DNA from: Treponema saccharophilum DSM 2985
GTDB taxonomy: Bacteria; Spirochaetota; Spirochaetia; Treponematales; Treponemataceae
Direction of reading: 5' to 3'
NCBI RefSeq assembly: GCF_000255555.1
Contig: NZ_AGRW01000050.1
Location: 1-64,000, forward strand
Length of the DNA: 64,000 nucleotides
Position 1 is the stretch's first letter, and the number at the start of each line of letters is the position of its first letter. A program made the position numbers and the translations under genes. Of the stretch, positions 27,507 to 36,655 are shown piece after piece. Below the pieces are notes generated by a model, which was given only the letters and a program-made list of their open reading frames with translations, searched no databases and had not been told where the DNA came from.

Positions 27507-28496
27507 ATGAAAAAGATTAACGCTTTTCTTGCGGGTCTTGTCGCAGCTGTCTTGTCGCTCGCAATCTCTTGCAACACGTCGTCCGTGCTGTCGTCCGCGG
27601 CGGCAAAACCGACGCTGAATTTCGACAAAGTATCGATAAAATCGCTCGACGCGGAGGGAATCACGTTCAACTGCAACTATTCCGTCAAAAACCCGTATCC
27701 GATAGGAATCTCGCTTTCGAAAGTCGCCGCGGACGTCTCGTGCAACAGCTCCAAGCTGACGTCGATAAGCGCGAACGAGGGCGTCTCGATTTCCGCGAAC
27801 AAATCGAAGTCCAATGCGTTCGACTTCAAAATCCCGTACGATTCGATAATCAGTTTCGCAAAGACGTACAAGGAAAGCAAGACGCTTCCGTTCACCGTGA
27901 AAGGGAACGTGGCGCTGGGGAACCTGCCGCTCATCTCGTCGCTGAACCTTCCGTTCACGAAGAATTTCGATGTTCCCGTGTTCAAGCCGAACCTGAAAAT
28001 CTCGAACCCCAAGCTCGTGCTCCCGTCCGTCTCGGAAATAACGAAATCCCTCACCGACGGCGGAATGAGCCTGTCGAAGGCGGGAAGCCTCGCAAAATCG
28101 ATAGTGACGGGGCAGAAAATCGACGAGTCCGCGCTTTCCGGCGTGAACCTCAACATGAAGCTGAACTTCAACCTCGACGTTGCGAATGACGGCGGCTCCG
28201 ACTGGAAATACGCCCTCAAGTCATGCGGAATAAAAGCCGACGGCGTTTCGGACATACTGTCGCTCGACACGTCAAGTGCCTCCGAGATTGGCTCGTCGGG
28301 CGGCTCGATTCCGCTATCCGCGACGCTGAATACGATGACCGCGGGAAAATTCATCGCGCAGCTGCTGAACAAATCCGGAAATAATCCGACATTCTCGCTT
28401 GACAGCGCGCTTTCATTCCCCAGCCTTCCGTCATACGCCTCGAACCTTCCTCTGACGTGCACGAAAGAGCTGAGCCTTTCGAAAATCGCCCGGTAA
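27507..28496 (+). CDS. LEA14-like (LEA2/WHy domain) lipoprotein
   Basis: The 329-residue protein has a lipoprotein signal (LAGLVAAVLSLAISC, lipidated Cys at about 22). Repeated segments such as ITFNCNYSVKNPYPIGISLSKVAADVSCN are typical of LEA type 2 domains, which adopt a fibronectin-like fold. Such lipoproteins are probably anchored to a membrane facing the periplasm; their role is unknown. The ATG follows AAGGAG and a terminator follows the stop. Confidence 0.75.
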   Translation: MKKINAFLAGLVAAVLSLAISCNTSSVLSSAAAKPTLNFDKVSIKSLDAEGITFNCNYSVKNPYPIGISLSKVAADVSCNSSKLTSISANEGVSISANKSKSNAFDFKIPYDSIISFAKTYKESKTLPFTVKGNVALGNLPLISSLNLPFTKNFDVPVFKPNLKISNPKLVLPSVSEITKSLTDGGMSLSKAGSLAKSIVTGQKIDESALSGVNLNMKLNFNLDVANDGGSDWKYALKSCGIKADGVSDILSLDTSSASEIGSSGGSIPLSATLNTMTAGKFIAQLLNKSGNNPTFSLDSALSFPSLPSYASNLPLTCTKELSLSKIAR

Positions 28497-28520
28497 GTCT
28501 CCAAAATCCTGAACCAGGCC

Positions 28521-28549
28521 GCCGCCATTTTTTATGGCGGCATTTTTTT
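28521..28549 (+). terminator. Rho-independent terminator
   Basis: GCCGCCAT, T-rich loop, ATGGCGGC, then seven Ts, 25 bp past the LEA-like gene. Confidence 0.92.
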
Positions 28550-28858
28550 GCGTACCGAAAATTACCTATTGGCAAAAAAATAACTATACATAAAAGACGA
28601 TATTAAAAATGCCGTTTTGATACAAAATACTAATATTGACACTATTTGCCATTTTATGATTCACATTTTATACCCCTATAAAATAAGGAATTTTTGGGAA
28701 TGTTATGTTTTTACTATTGGCTATCTTGAGAAATATAAATACAGCATTCATAAAACACGGATATTTTAGACTAGTAATTATTGTTTTGCGAGTAGACAGA
28801 ATCATCCTTATAAGAAGTCAATAAAAATCGTCGGGGAATCATGTCCTTCGTCATGTTA
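28550..28858. other. AT-rich intergenic stretch
   Basis: About 310 bp without an open frame of note and markedly AT-richer than both sides. It holds ACCTATTGG at 28563, half of the sulfur-locus dyad, but no second half. I see no RNA gene or mobile-element end. Confidence 0.4.
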
Positions 28859-28917
28859 TTGACAAATGTCAGAAACATGAATAAAATCGCGGAAAATTGC
28901 TGACAAATGTCAGAAAC
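28859..28917 (+). promoter_or_regulatory. Promoter with duplicated TGACA-AA-TGTCA operators
   Basis: TTGACA (28859-28864), 17 bp, TAAAAT (28882-28887) is a near-consensus promoter. The 12-bp palindrome TGACAAATGTCA, followed by GAAAC, occurs twice, at 28860-28871 (over the -35) and 28901-28912 (past the expected start). The two copies are 41 bp apart. The natural candidate to bind is the helix-turn-helix protein encoded next. Confidence 0.75.
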
Positions 28918-28934
28918 CCGAAAAAGGAAAAACG

Positions 28935-29651
28935 ATGCCAAGACCAGTCAGATGCAGGGAAATTCGCTCGCTTCCGGAATTCTACAGTTTCGCGCCGGAG
29001 GAAGGAGGAAGCGGCGAGACCGTCACGATGACGCTCGACGAGCTTGAGACGATACGGCTCCTCGACTGCGCCGGAATGACGCAGGAAGAAAGCTCCGTCA
29101 TGATGAACGTATCGCGGACGACCGTAACGGCCGTCTACGAGTCGGCACGGCGGAAAATCGCGGACTGTCTTCTAAACGGAAAGCGGCTCGTAATATCGGG
29201 CGGAAACTGGCACGTCAGCGGACAGAACATACCGCGCGCATTGGCGCGCAAAGGAGAACGCACTATGAGAATAGCTGTCACCCATGAGAACGGTCAGGTG
29301 TTCCAGCACTTCGGGCACACCGCGGAATTCAAGATTTACGATGTCGAGGACGGCAAAATCGTAAAGTCGGAGATAATCGGAACGAACGGCCATGGACACG
29401 GAGCGCTGGCGGGATTCCTCAAGAACGCATGCGTCGATGCGCTCATCTGCGGAGGAATCGGCGGCGGCGCGAAATCCGCGCTTGCGGAGGCGGGAATAAC
29501 GCTTTACGGCGGCGTCGTGTCATCGGCGGACGATGCGGTCGCAGCCCTTCTCTCGGGGTCGCTGAACTACAATCCGGACGTCGTATGCAGCCATCATGCG
29601 CACGAGCACGGCGATGGGCATACATGCGGAACATGCGGGAAGAACGAATAA
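28935..29651 (+). CDS. DUF134 HTH protein fused to a NifX-type domain
   Basis: The 238-residue protein joins an N-terminal DUF134 domain (residues 1-100: CREIRSLPEFYSFAP, then a sigma-like helix-turn-helix QEESSVMMNVSRTTVTAVYE) to a C-terminal Nitro_FeMo-Co domain (from MRIAVTHENGQVFQHFGHT, about 112). A His-rich tail ends it (SHHAHEHGDGHTCGTCG). The fold combination occurs widely in anaerobes; function is unproven but a metal- or cluster-sensing regulator is plausible. The two palindromes at its own promoter suggest autoregulation. It is cotranscribed with the following small Cys-rich protein. Confidence 0.85.
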   Translation: MPRPVRCREIRSLPEFYSFAPEEGGSGETVTMTLDELETIRLLDCAGMTQEESSVMMNVSRTTVTAVYESARRKIADCLLNGKRLVISGGNWHVSGQNIPRALARKGERTMRIAVTHENGQVFQHFGHTAEFKIYDVEDGKIVKSEIIGTNGHGHGALAGFLKNACVDALICGGIGGGAKSALAEAGITLYGGVVSSADDAVAALLSGSLNYNPDVVCSHHAHEHGDGHTCGTCGKNE

Positions 29652-29666
29652 ACGGAGGGGGATTAT

Positions 29667-30059
29667 ATGACAACTGATGAAAGGGCAGAAAAAGCGGCAT
29701 CATACAAAACAAGCGGCCAGTGCAACTGTTGCCAGGCAGTGACGAAGGCGTTTGCCGACACCGTTGCCGTTGACGAGGAAACGCTCCGCGCTATATCCTC
29801 GGGATTCATGGCGGGAATGGGATGCATGGAGGCGACGTGCGGCGCGCTCATCGGCGCGAACATGATAGCGGGGCTGCGGACGGCTGGAAACGGAACTGCG
29901 AAAGTGTCGCGCGAGCTGCTCGCAAAATTCAAGGAGAAAAGCGGGGCGACAATCTGCCGCGAGCTCAAGGGCGTCGGGACGGGCAAAGTCCTCTGCGAAT
30001 GCGACGACTGCGTAAGGAACGCCGTGCGCTCTCTCGAGGAGCTTCTCCCGTCGTCGTGA
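29667..30059 (+). CDS. C_GCAxxG_C_C family redox/iron-sulfur protein
   Basis: The 130-residue protein has the family's spaced cysteines: CNCCQAV (about 20-26), GMGCMEATCGAL (about 50-61), an invariant region to GATICRELKG, and CECDDCV near the end. The family is thought to bind redox-active metal centres and often sits with oxidoreductases. GGAGGGG precedes the ATG. A 15-bp gap to the DUF134 gene indicates one transcript. Confidence 0.85.
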   Translation: MTTDERAEKAASYKTSGQCNCCQAVTKAFADTVAVDEETLRAISSGFMAGMGCMEATCGALIGANMIAGLRTAGNGTAKVSRELLAKFKEKSGATICRELKGVGTGKVLCECDDCVRNAVRSLEELLPSS

Positions 30060-30068
30060 CGTCTTTTT

Positions 30069-30116
30069 TTTTCGGCTTCATGCATCATGGTTCCGGAACG
30101 CGTTCGGAATGACGAT
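30069..30116. repeat. Degenerate copy of an interspersed palindromic repeat
   Basis: TTCGGCTTCATGCATCATGG and GTTCGGAATGACGA resemble the ends of the longer repeats at 49278 and 51236. It is short and decayed. Confidence 0.4.
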
Positions 30117-30134
30117 TTTTAGGTGCTGCGCCAT

Positions 30135-30174
30135 GAACCGGCCCGGGGCGCTTTCCGGGCCGGTTCGTTTTTTT
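30135..30174 (+). terminator. Rho-independent terminator
   Basis: A 12-bp perfect stem, GAACCGGCCCGG with CCGGGCCGGTTC, followed by GTTTTTTT, 76 bp past the C_GCAxxG gene. Confidence 0.93.
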
Positions 30175-30277
30175 GGAGCTGCAAACAATATGCAAACAAG
30201 GCGGCTGGGCGTGGTCGAATTGTTCATTGCCATGCAAAAATCGGCCATTTCGATAAAGACCTGTTTTGTTTCAGCGC

Positions 30278-31114
30278 TCAGTTTACGACGGCTTTCACGG
30301 ACAATTCCTCGCCGGAGCGGAGGTACGAAAGCTGTTCCCCCATGATTTCCTTCATCACGGAGAACGGCTCAAGCCCCGTGCAGTGGCAGGTGACGAACGA
30401 CGTAGGATATCGGAGCAGCGCCTCGGCTATCTTGCGCACCTCTGTGACGTCGTCGTCTCCGTAGCCGTTTTTCCGCATCAGATGGAAGCCGCTTATCGCG
30501 ATATCCGGCGCGCCTCCGAATTTCCGCTCGAATTCTTCCATTATGTTGAGGATTCCGCTGTGCGCGCAACCGGAAAGGAGAATCCTCGCCCCGCCCGAAT
30601 TCACCACGACGCACTGCTCGTGCGAGAAGTCGTCCGGCACGAGCTCCCCGCCTTTTTTCATCAGGATGCGCGCGTTAGTCGAGGGAAGTGCATGCGCGCG
30701 CCGTGCGACGGTGAAGACTGAAATATCGTCGCCGATATCGGCATCGCCATCAAGGACTACGACGGAGGAAAGCGCCGCGAAATTCCGGTCAACGCCGATA
30801 AAGCGGAACGAGCCGCCGTCGTCCGCAAAATGGTCCCCGAACGCGTTTTTCTGAACGTAAATCGGGGCACTTCCGTTCGCGGCGCGGAAATCCGCCATGC
30901 CCCCGGCGTGGTCGTAGTGGCCGTGGCTCAGAAATGCCGCGTCGACGTTTCCGACATCAATCCCGAGCCGCCGCGCGTTTTCGAGAAACGCGCCGTCCGG
31001 GCCGAAATCGACGAGAATTGCCCGTTTTCCGCTCTCGACGTAAAGCGAAAGCCCGTGCGCCCATGCGCACCCTTCCCTTCCGCGCTCGTTCTCAATCAGG
31101 CTTACAATCCGCAT
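30278..31114 (-). CDS. Metallo-beta-lactamase fold protein (COG1237 type)
   Basis: The 278-residue protein has metal motifs HGHYDHAGG (about 79-87), SGCAHSGI (about 191-198) and a late histidine in TCHCTGLEP. This matches the COG1237 group annotated as 7,8-dihydropterin-6-methyl-4-(ribofuranosyl)aminobenzene-phosphate synthase-like. The true start is the ATG at 31114 (MRIVSLIENE); the frame stays open upstream but that part overlaps the Sel1 gene and is not protein-like. The two genes overlap by 13 bp. Confidence 0.82.
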   Translation of the reverse strand: MRIVSLIENERGREGCAWAHGLSLYVESGKRAILVDFGPDGAFLENARRLGIDVGNVDAAFLSHGHYDHAGGMADFRAANGSAPIYVQKNAFGDHFADDGGSFRFIGVDRNFAALSSVVVLDGDADIGDDISVFTVARRAHALPSTNARILMKKGGELVPDDFSHEQCVVVNSGGARILLSGCAHSGILNIMEEFERKFGGAPDIAISGFHLMRKNGYGDDDVTEVRKIAEALLRYPTSFVTCHCTGLEPFSVMKEIMGEQLSYLRSGEELSVKAVVN

Positions 31115-31653
31115 TCCCCATCCCCTTCGTGAAAAAGCTCCGACTCCCATTTCTCCGCCTCTCCCTCGTCCTTTTCGGTTCCGATTCCCTCGCGGAGGCA
31201 GCGGACGACGTTCACGATTCCCGTCCTGTGGCCCTGCGATGCCGACGCGAGGTAGAAGGTGAATGCGAGGTTCAAATCGCGGAAGCCGATGCAGCCGTGC
31301 TCGATTCCGCATTCGTAGCACCAGCCGAGGTCGTTCTGCGCGGGCGCAAAGCCCATCTCCGCCGCGCGCTTTATGTTGTCGAAATATCCGGCGGGATTTT
31401 TCTCCGTGCCGATTCCGAACCCGATGCAGATGCCTTTGTTGTAGATGCCGTTTGCGCATCCCTTCTCCGCCGACGCCTCGTAAAGCGAGAACGCCCGCGA
31501 CGCGTCCTTTTCGACGCCGATCCCGTTCTCGTAGCAGTACCCCAGCGCGACCATCGCCTCCGCATCCCCCGCCTGCGCCATCTCCGAAAGCTCGGCCGTC
31601 CCCACCGGCGACAGCCCGTAAACCGTATATTCTTCCCCGTGCTCGTGTTCCAT
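31102..31653 (-). CDS. Sel1-like repeat protein
   Basis: The 183-residue protein contains about four Sel1 (SLR) helical repeats, for example AMVALGYCYENGIGVEKDASRAFSLY and NGIYNKGICIGFGIGTEKN. These repeats serve protein-protein contacts. TATAAT lies only 6 bp upstream of the ATG at 31653, so the mRNA could be leaderless; an alternative start at 31671 would fall on the promoter. It shares a transcript with the metallo-beta-lactamase gene. Confidence 0.75.
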   Translation of the reverse strand: MEHEHGEEYTVYGLSPVGTAELSEMAQAGDAEAMVALGYCYENGIGVEKDASRAFSLYEASAEKGCANGIYNKGICIGFGIGTEKNPAGYFDNIKRAAEMGFAPAQNDLGWCYECGIEHGCIGFRDLNLAFTFYLASASQGHRTGIVNVVRCLREGIGTEKDEGEAEKWESELFHEGDGECGL

Positions 31654-31726
31654 GAATCGATTATACAGCAATCACATTTTTGGAGCCATTCGCGGAACGC
31701 TCCGCCCGGAAAAGTGGACGGCTTTC

Positions 31727-31795
31727 GTAAGAGGTCGTGGCTTTCGGCATCTATGTGTTATAGGCATGGATGCCGAAACAAGCTCGGAATGACGG
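31727..31795. repeat. Interspersed palindromic repeat, variant copy
   Basis: It contains GCTTTCGTAAG, GGCATCTATG, GGATGCCGAAACAAGC and TCGGAATGACG, matching blocks of the repeats at 49278 and 51236. It fills most of the 199-bp gap between the Sel1 and secreted-protein genes. Confidence 0.5.
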
Positions 31796-31852
31796 GGGAA
31801 AAATTCTCAGCGAGATTTTTCCGCACTGGAAAGGACGCCATCCGGAACGGAC

Positions 31853-32434
31853 CTACTTTATCAGCCGTATGTTGTCGACGTAAAAGCGGCCGTTCATCGG
31901 CGTTTTTTCGTGGTAGCAGATGTTCACGCGATTTACGAGGTACAGGTTTTTCTGGAAATTCGCAAGGGAGAAAACGAGCGTATGGCTTCCCGGCGCGATT
32001 TCGACGGCCGTCGTCTCGTCCCAGTTCCACGCGTCGGTCGTCTGGAAGATGATGCTGAGAAGGAATGCGTCCTTTTCCGGATTGTGGACGTCGAGGACGA
32101 CGTATTTCGAGCCGCTGAAATTCCACCGGTAATCCATGAAATACGTTCCGATGTGGTCGGAATCGGGCGCGGATTTTTTGAAGCGGCATTCGAGGGAATG
32201 CCGTCCATTCGAAAACCAGGTGCTGGCAATCCTGGCGGACGTCGAAAGTTTTTCGGGCCCCCACTGCTCCCAGTCGAATGCTGCCCAAATCCAGTAGTTC
32301 CCCTTCTCGAAATCGTCGAGCGTCTCGACCGTTCCGCGGGGAATTTCCGTCTCGTCGCCGATGACGTCCTGCGCGGCTGCGGGCAACGCCGCCAAAAAAA
32401 ATGCGAAAACCGCAAATAGAATCGTTCCTTTCAT
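31853..32434 (-). CDS. Secreted jelly-roll-like protein (FlaA/carbohydrate-binding-like)
   Basis: The 193-residue protein starts at 32434 after AGGAGG. It has a Sec signal peptide (LFAVFAFFLAALPAAAQ, cleavage near residue 23) and a beta-rich body with WWxxWGP-type aromatic segments (FDWEQWGPEK, YVVLDVHNPEK, FYVDNIRLIK). This pattern fits a galactose-binding/FlaA-like jelly roll, as in spirochaete periplasmic flagellar sheath proteins or carbohydrate-binding modules. It is shorter than FlaA (about 240-350 residues). It follows the chemoreceptor gene by 11 bp and is probably cotranscribed with it. Confidence 0.55.
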   Translation of the reverse strand: MKGTILFAVFAFFLAALPAAAQDVIGDETEIPRGTVETLDDFEKGNYWIWAAFDWEQWGPEKLSTSARIASTWFSNGRHSLECRFKKSAPDSDHIGTYFMDYRWNFSGSKYVVLDVHNPEKDAFLLSIIFQTTDAWNWDETTAVEIAPGSHTLVFSLANFQKNLYLVNRVNICYHEKTPMNGRFYVDNIRLIK

Positions 32435-32445
32435 CTCCGCTCCTC

Positions 32446-34617
32446 CTAGCACTTGAATTTGTTCATCTCGTCCTTGAGGCTGTTTATCGCGACGACGCTG
32501 GCATTCACGCTTTCGTGCGCCTTCCGCGCCGCTTCTGAAATCGTGTGCGCCTTGCCCGACATCTCGCCCATGCTCGCGTTTACGGTCTCCGCCATGCTCG
32601 CGAGGTTGTCCATCTCCGCGGAAACCTGGCGGCTTCCTTCGAGCATCTGCTCCGAGCCGTCCTTGACGTCGCCGGTGATGGCGTTTATCCGTTTCATCGC
32701 ATCCAGAATCTGCGCGCCGCCCTCGTTCTGCTGCTTCATCGCGTCGTCGATGACGCGCTCCTGCTCGCCGACGGTCTTCGTGAGGTCGAAAATCTTGCCG
32801 AACTGCTCCTGCACCGTCAGGTTGGAATCGGAGACTTCGTTTATCGCGTTGTAGACTTCCTTCAGCGCCTGCTGCATCTTTATTCCCTGCGACGACGACT
32901 CCTCCGCAAGCTTCCTGATTTCGCCTGCGACGACGCTGAACCCCTTGCCGCTCTCCCCCGCGTGCGCTGCCTCGATTGCCGCGTTCATCGCAAGCAGGTT
33001 CGTCTGGCTCGCTATGTTCTTGATGACAGAAGATGCCTCCGAAAGGTTCTTCGACTTCGCCTGTATGTCGCGCGAAAGCTCCACCGTCCTGTTCACCACA
33101 GAAAGCCCGTCCTCGCTCGCCTTCTCGAGCGCGTCCATCGCGATTTTGTTCTTCCCGAGAATCTGCGTCACGGAGTTGATGTTCGCCGTCATCTCCTCGA
33201 TGGAGCTTGACGACTGCGAGACGCTCTCCGCCTGCGTGTCGATGTTCGCGCTCAACGTCTCGATGTTCCGCACAATCTGGTCGACGACCGCCTTCGCCTC
33301 CGTCACGCCCGAGGCGTGGTTCATCATCTGTTCCTTTACGGAAACTATGCTTCCCGTGATGTCGCTGACTGCCGCGGACGTCTCGCTCATGGAGCTGTCA
33401 AGCTCAATGCCGATTTTCTCCATCTTGCCGCTCGTCTTCTTCGCGCTGTTTATCGACGAGCCTATTTTTTCCATCGTCTTGTTGAAGCTCCTGCACATCG
33501 CGCCGATTTCGTTCTCGCCGGGAACGGCAAGCCGCACCGTCAAATCGCCGTCGCCCTCGCTGATGTTGCGGAGCGCCTTCTCGCTCGCCGAAAGAGGTTT
33601 CGTCAGGCGCGAGACAATCACGAACACAAGGAACATGACGAGAACAATCTGCGCGAGGAACGCGGACGCGACCGTCCAAAGCGCGGTGAAGGCGCCCCTC
33701 AGCATCGCCGACACGGGCGTTTTCGAGACGAAATACCACGCGGCCCCCGTCTTGTCCGGATGGATGGGCGAGACGACGATGAAATCCTTTCCCGAGAAGA
33801 ACGTCGCCGACTCGCCCTTGTTTTCAGAAAGCCATCCGCTGATGTCCGGCATGGAGAAGACGGCGCTTTTCGAGCCTGTCTCGGAGCCGTCCGTCGCGCC
33901 CATTATCATCCCGGACGAGCTTATGAACTGAGTCCTTGTGCCCTCGAAAATCGAGCTTCCATCGAGGATGCTTCCCAGGTTCGAAAGTACGATGTCCATT
34001 CCGGCAAGCCCCACCGTCTTGAAAAGCGAATTCTTTATTGCGACGGACACCTGCGCGGAAAGGACGCGCTCCCCGTCAATCGTGACCATCACGGGATCCG
34101 TTATCGTCGCCACCTGGTCGATTATCTCTTCCTGCGCGCTCAGCGGCGGAAGCCCCGTCGTGCTGTCGTTCTTTATTCTGCCGTCAACGTCCTTTATGTA
34201 GTGGACTTTGAACTGTCCCGTCGGGTTCGTCTCCGCGTCGGCGTCCTGCGCATCCCTGTGGTCGAAAAGTCCGGGAATCCATATTCCCCAGACGGACTTG
34301 AAGCCGACGACGTTCACGATGGAGCGGATTTGCTGTTCGATGGCGGTGCGCCTCATGTCGTCGGGAATCGCCCACGAGCCGCCGAGAATTCCGCCCAGCG
34401 CCTCGACGGTGCTCACCGCCGACATCATTTCCTTCTCGACGACGCTCGCCTTTTTTTCGGTCAGAGAAACTATGAGCTTCTCTGATTGCCTGGAATTCAT
34501 GCTGAATACTGTCCTGCCGATTATCGCCGTCATTATCAACGAAATAAAAAGCATTCCGACGCCAATCATAATAAGGAAACTTGTCCTGATTGATTTTTTT
34601 GTGTCCATGTCGCCCAT
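32446..34617 (-). CDS. Methyl-accepting chemotaxis protein (dCache)
   Basis: The 723-residue chemoreceptor has an N-terminal membrane helix (about 10-32), a periplasmic dCache sensor domain (about 40-310), a second membrane helix (about 318-340), HAMP, and a signalling domain with the hairpin tip [20 protein letters not shown]. Methylation-type helices flank the tip. The ligand is unknown. Its upstream region consists of the 109-bp shared block and an IS3 element, so its original promoter may be displaced. Confidence 0.95.
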   Translation of the reverse strand: MGDMDTKKSIRTSFLIMIGVGMLFISLIMTAIIGRTVFSMNSRQSEKLIVSLTEKKASVVEKEMMSAVSTVEALGGILGGSWAIPDDMRRTAIEQQIRSIVNVVGFKSVWGIWIPGLFDHRDAQDADAETNPTGQFKVHYIKDVDGRIKNDSTTGLPPLSAQEEIIDQVATITDPVMVTIDGERVLSAQVSVAIKNSLFKTVGLAGMDIVLSNLGSILDGSSIFEGTRTQFISSSGMIMGATDGSETGSKSAVFSMPDISGWLSENKGESATFFSGKDFIVVSPIHPDKTGAAWYFVSKTPVSAMLRGAFTALWTVASAFLAQIVLVMFLVFVIVSRLTKPLSASEKALRNISEGDGDLTVRLAVPGENEIGAMCRSFNKTMEKIGSSINSAKKTSGKMEKIGIELDSSMSETSAAVSDITGSIVSVKEQMMNHASGVTEAKAVVDQIVRNIETLSANIDTQAESVSQSSSSIEEMTANINSVTQILGKNKIAMDALEKASEDGLSVVNRTVELSRDIQAKSKNLSEASSVIKNIASQTNLLAMNAAIEAAHAGESGKGFSVVAGEIRKLAEESSSQGIKMQQALKEVYNAINEVSDSNLTVQEQFGKIFDLTKTVGEQERVIDDAMKQQNEGGAQILDAMKRINAITGDVKDGSEQMLEGSRQVSAEMDNLASMAETVNASMGEMSGKAHTISEAARKAHESVNASVVAINSLKDEMNKFKC

Positions 34618-34641
34618 GGAAAATCATAATAGACTGAACGT

Positions 34642-34675
34642 TTTTGTCGTGCAAGAAAAATCCTGTCGCTCTCAT
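34642..34675. repeat. Shared block copy A, left part (interrupted by IS)
   Basis: It matches 61693-61724 almost exactly (TTTTGTCGTGCAAGAAAAAT onward, one substitution before the insertion point) and continues on the other side of the IS at 36104. Confidence 0.88.
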
Positions 34676-34724
34676 TGAAGTGTACCCCAAAAGTTGGAGA
34701 CAATTTTGGAGGTACACTTTTTTT

Positions 34725-35252
34725 ATGTCTAAATTAAGTTTAGAAAAGAAAGCAGAAATTGTAGCTCATTATTTAAGTTCAAATGATGGTTATAGTATAA
34801 CTGCACAGAAATTCGGGATTTCAGATTCAATTGTAAAAATGCTGGTAGCACAATTCAAAACAAATGGAATTGAAGGGTTAATTCATAAGAATGGAACTTA
34901 CAGCGGAGATTTTAAGATACATGTGCTACAATATCAGCAAGAAAATAATCTCTCTGATAAAGAAACGGCTGTTTATTTTAAGATTCCAAACAAGGGAACA
35001 ATCTGTACCTGGCGAAAGAAATACAAAAAAGGCGGTTATGAACTTTTAAGCAGAGACGGACGAGGAAATCCTAAGAACATGGCTGCAAAAAAATCAAAAA
35101 AGAATGCCGAACCCAAAACTGAACTTGAAAAACTGAGAGAAGAAGTTGAATGGCTCAGAATGGAAAATGCCATACTAAAAAAATTGAACGCCTTAATTCA
35201 GGAAGAAGAGAAATCCGAACAAGGGACAAAGCTAGAGTCATCGGAGAATTAA
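34725..35252 (+). CDS. IS3-family transposase OrfA
   Basis: The 175-residue protein has two helix-turn-helix segments (YSITAQKFGISDSIVKML; KETAVYFKIPNKGTICTW) and a C-terminal leucine-zipper coiled coil (LEKLREEVEWLRMENAILKK). It binds the IS ends and overlaps OrfB. A run of seven As at 35177-35183 is the likely slippery site that fuses OrfA to OrfB. Confidence 0.9.
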   Translation: MSKLSLEKKAEIVAHYLSSNDGYSITAQKFGISDSIVKMLVAQFKTNGIEGLIHKNGTYSGDFKIHVLQYQQENNLSDKETAVYFKIPNKGTICTWRKKYKKGGYELLSRDGRGNPKNMAAKKSKKNAEPKTELEKLREEVEWLRMENAILKKLNALIQEEEKSEQGTKLESSEN

Positions 35253-36076
35253 GGCAGAAATTTTCTCTTCAAATGCTTATGAAGTACTTTGAAATGTCTT
35301 CAAGTACTTTCTATGCAGCAATAAAACCTAAAAATAATAAATATTCTCAAATCGAAATCAGAATTACTGAATTATTTCATGAACATAAAGGGCGTTATGG
35401 AGTCAGGAGAATAACTGCCCAGCTACGAAACGAAGGAATCTTTATAAACCATAAGACTGTTCACAGACTGATGCAAAAACTGCATCTAAAAAGTGTTCAG
35501 CGACGGGTAAAATACCGTTCATACAAAGGAACTGTCGGTAAAGTTGCGCCTAATATTCTTCAACGGAATTTTTATGCGGAAAAAGAAAATCAGAAATGGA
35601 CGACCGATGTCACACAGATAAATATTGGTGAAAACAAACTTTATCTTTCCCCAATCCTTGATATGTACAATGGCGAAATTATCAGCTACAACATTTCTTC
35701 GCGGCCTGATTTTGCACAGGTAATGGATATGCTTGATAAGGCATTTGAAAAGATTCCAGATGGGACAAGACTTATACTTCATTCAGATCAAGGCTGGCAA
35801 TATCAGCAAAGAAAATATCAGGAGAGACTTCAACAGAAAGGCATCATTCAGAGTATGTCTAGAAAGGGAAATTGTCTGGATAATTCAGTTATGGAAAATT
35901 GGTTTGGGATTATGAAGTCAGAATTGCTTTATCCAAATAAATATACTGACATTGAAGTTTTCAAAAAGGATTTAATCGATTACATTGATTATTATAACAA
36001 CAGACGGATTAAGTTAAAATTAAAAGGACTCAGCCCTGTTGATTACAGAACTAAGTCCTTTAAGTCCGTTAGTTAA
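35150..36076 (+). CDS. IS3-family transposase OrfB (DDE integrase)
   Basis: The frame encodes up to 308 residues; only the part after the frameshift is translated as the OrfAB fusion. It has an HTH_21 region (HKGRYGVRRITAQLRNEG) and an rve core with the DDE triad in WTTDVTQI, HSDQGWQYQ and NSVMENWFGIMKSE. No stop or frameshift interrupts it, so the element looks active. Confidence 0.92.
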   Translation: MAQNGKCHTKKIERLNSGRREIRTRDKARVIGELRQKFSLQMLMKYFEMSSSTFYAAIKPKNNKYSQIEIRITELFHEHKGRYGVRRITAQLRNEGIFINHKTVHRLMQKLHLKSVQRRVKYRSYKGTVGKVAPNILQRNFYAEKENQKWTTDVTQINIGENKLYLSPILDMYNGEIISYNISSRPDFAQVMDMLDKAFEKIPDGTRLILHSDQGWQYQQRKYQERLQQKGIIQSMSRKGNCLDNSVMENWFGIMKSELLYPNKYTDIEVFKKDLIDYIDYYNNRRIKLKLKGLSPVDYRTKSFKSVS

Positions 36077-36100
36077 AGTGTCCAATAAATGGGGTACACT

Positions 36101-36601
36101 TCACATAAGATAACGAGCTTTTTTTTTCGATTTCGTCCCGTATGCCGTCTCCGAAATCGGAAAGGAGCGCGCGGCGGGCTTTCCCTGCCGCATTATCGCA
36201 TCGAAATATCCGCGGTCAGCGACGTTCGTCATACTGTTCTGGTCGTTGTAGAAATCCCCCGAAGAATCTATGAAGCCGATTCTGTCGAAATCGGGCGTCA
36301 TCGAAGAAGCGTGTTCTATGAGCCATGACTGAATTTCCACAGGGTCGACAGTCTTCGTGACATCGGCCTCGGTGTACATCCGCATCTGCTTTATGTACTC
36401 GCTCAAGCGTATCGAAACAACATCCGCGTAAGCGTCCGTTATTCTCCGGCAGACCTCCTCGTACGAAGCGGCCACGGATTTTTTCGCCCGCTCCTTCACG
36501 ACAAAAAACTGCAAAGAACTAAGCACCGCGATAATCAAAACCGTTATGGCTATGATGTAGTAGACAAGTTTTCCCTGTTTCTTTTCATTTTGTTCAATCA
36601 T
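36101..36601 (-). pseudogene. Chemoreceptor N-terminal fragment fused to the shared block
   Basis: Residues 1-140 read as the start of a methyl-accepting chemotaxis protein: a short cytoplasmic segment, a membrane helix (VYYIIAITVLIIAVLSSLQF) and the first half of a dCache sensor (FDRIGFIDSSGDFYNDQNS, ADRGYFDAIMRQGKP). After GKP the frame runs into the shared block, then into the IS end. The rest of the sensor, HAMP and signalling domain are missing, so it cannot signal. The junction falls at about 36183. Confidence 0.85.
36104..36183. repeat. Shared block copy A, right part
   Basis: It matches 61722-61801 apart from one base and two extra Ts in the T run. At 61.7 kb this DNA encodes the C-terminus of a DUF697-like protein; here it is read in another frame as the tail of a chemoreceptor fragment. 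Confidence 0.88.
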
Positions 36602-36655
36602 GGAAGCATTATAACATAAAACAAAATCTATAGAGAAATATAGAATTTATACAAG

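Larger units (their letters stand above)
34676..36103 (+). mobile_element. IS3-family (IS150-like) insertion sequence, 1428 bp
   Basis: Inverted ends TGAAGTGTACCCCA (left from 34676; right, reverse complement, to 36103) continue with partial match (GTTGGAGAC against ATTGGACAC). The flanks give a 3-bp target duplication, CAT (34673-34675 and 36104-36106). The uninterrupted paralogous site at 61693-61801 confirms both ends. Two overlapping frames encode OrfA and OrfB. Confidence 0.93.

Noticed and set aside
26080-27507. 475-codon minus-strand frame opposite the rhamnose isomerase and mutarotase genes
   Set aside because: It is an antisense shadow in GC-rich coding DNA; the plus-strand frames have clear families.
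28563-28580. A further copy of the sulfur-locus operator in front of the DUF134 gene
   Set aside because: Only the CCTATTGG half matches; the AGTAGG half and the paired site are missing.
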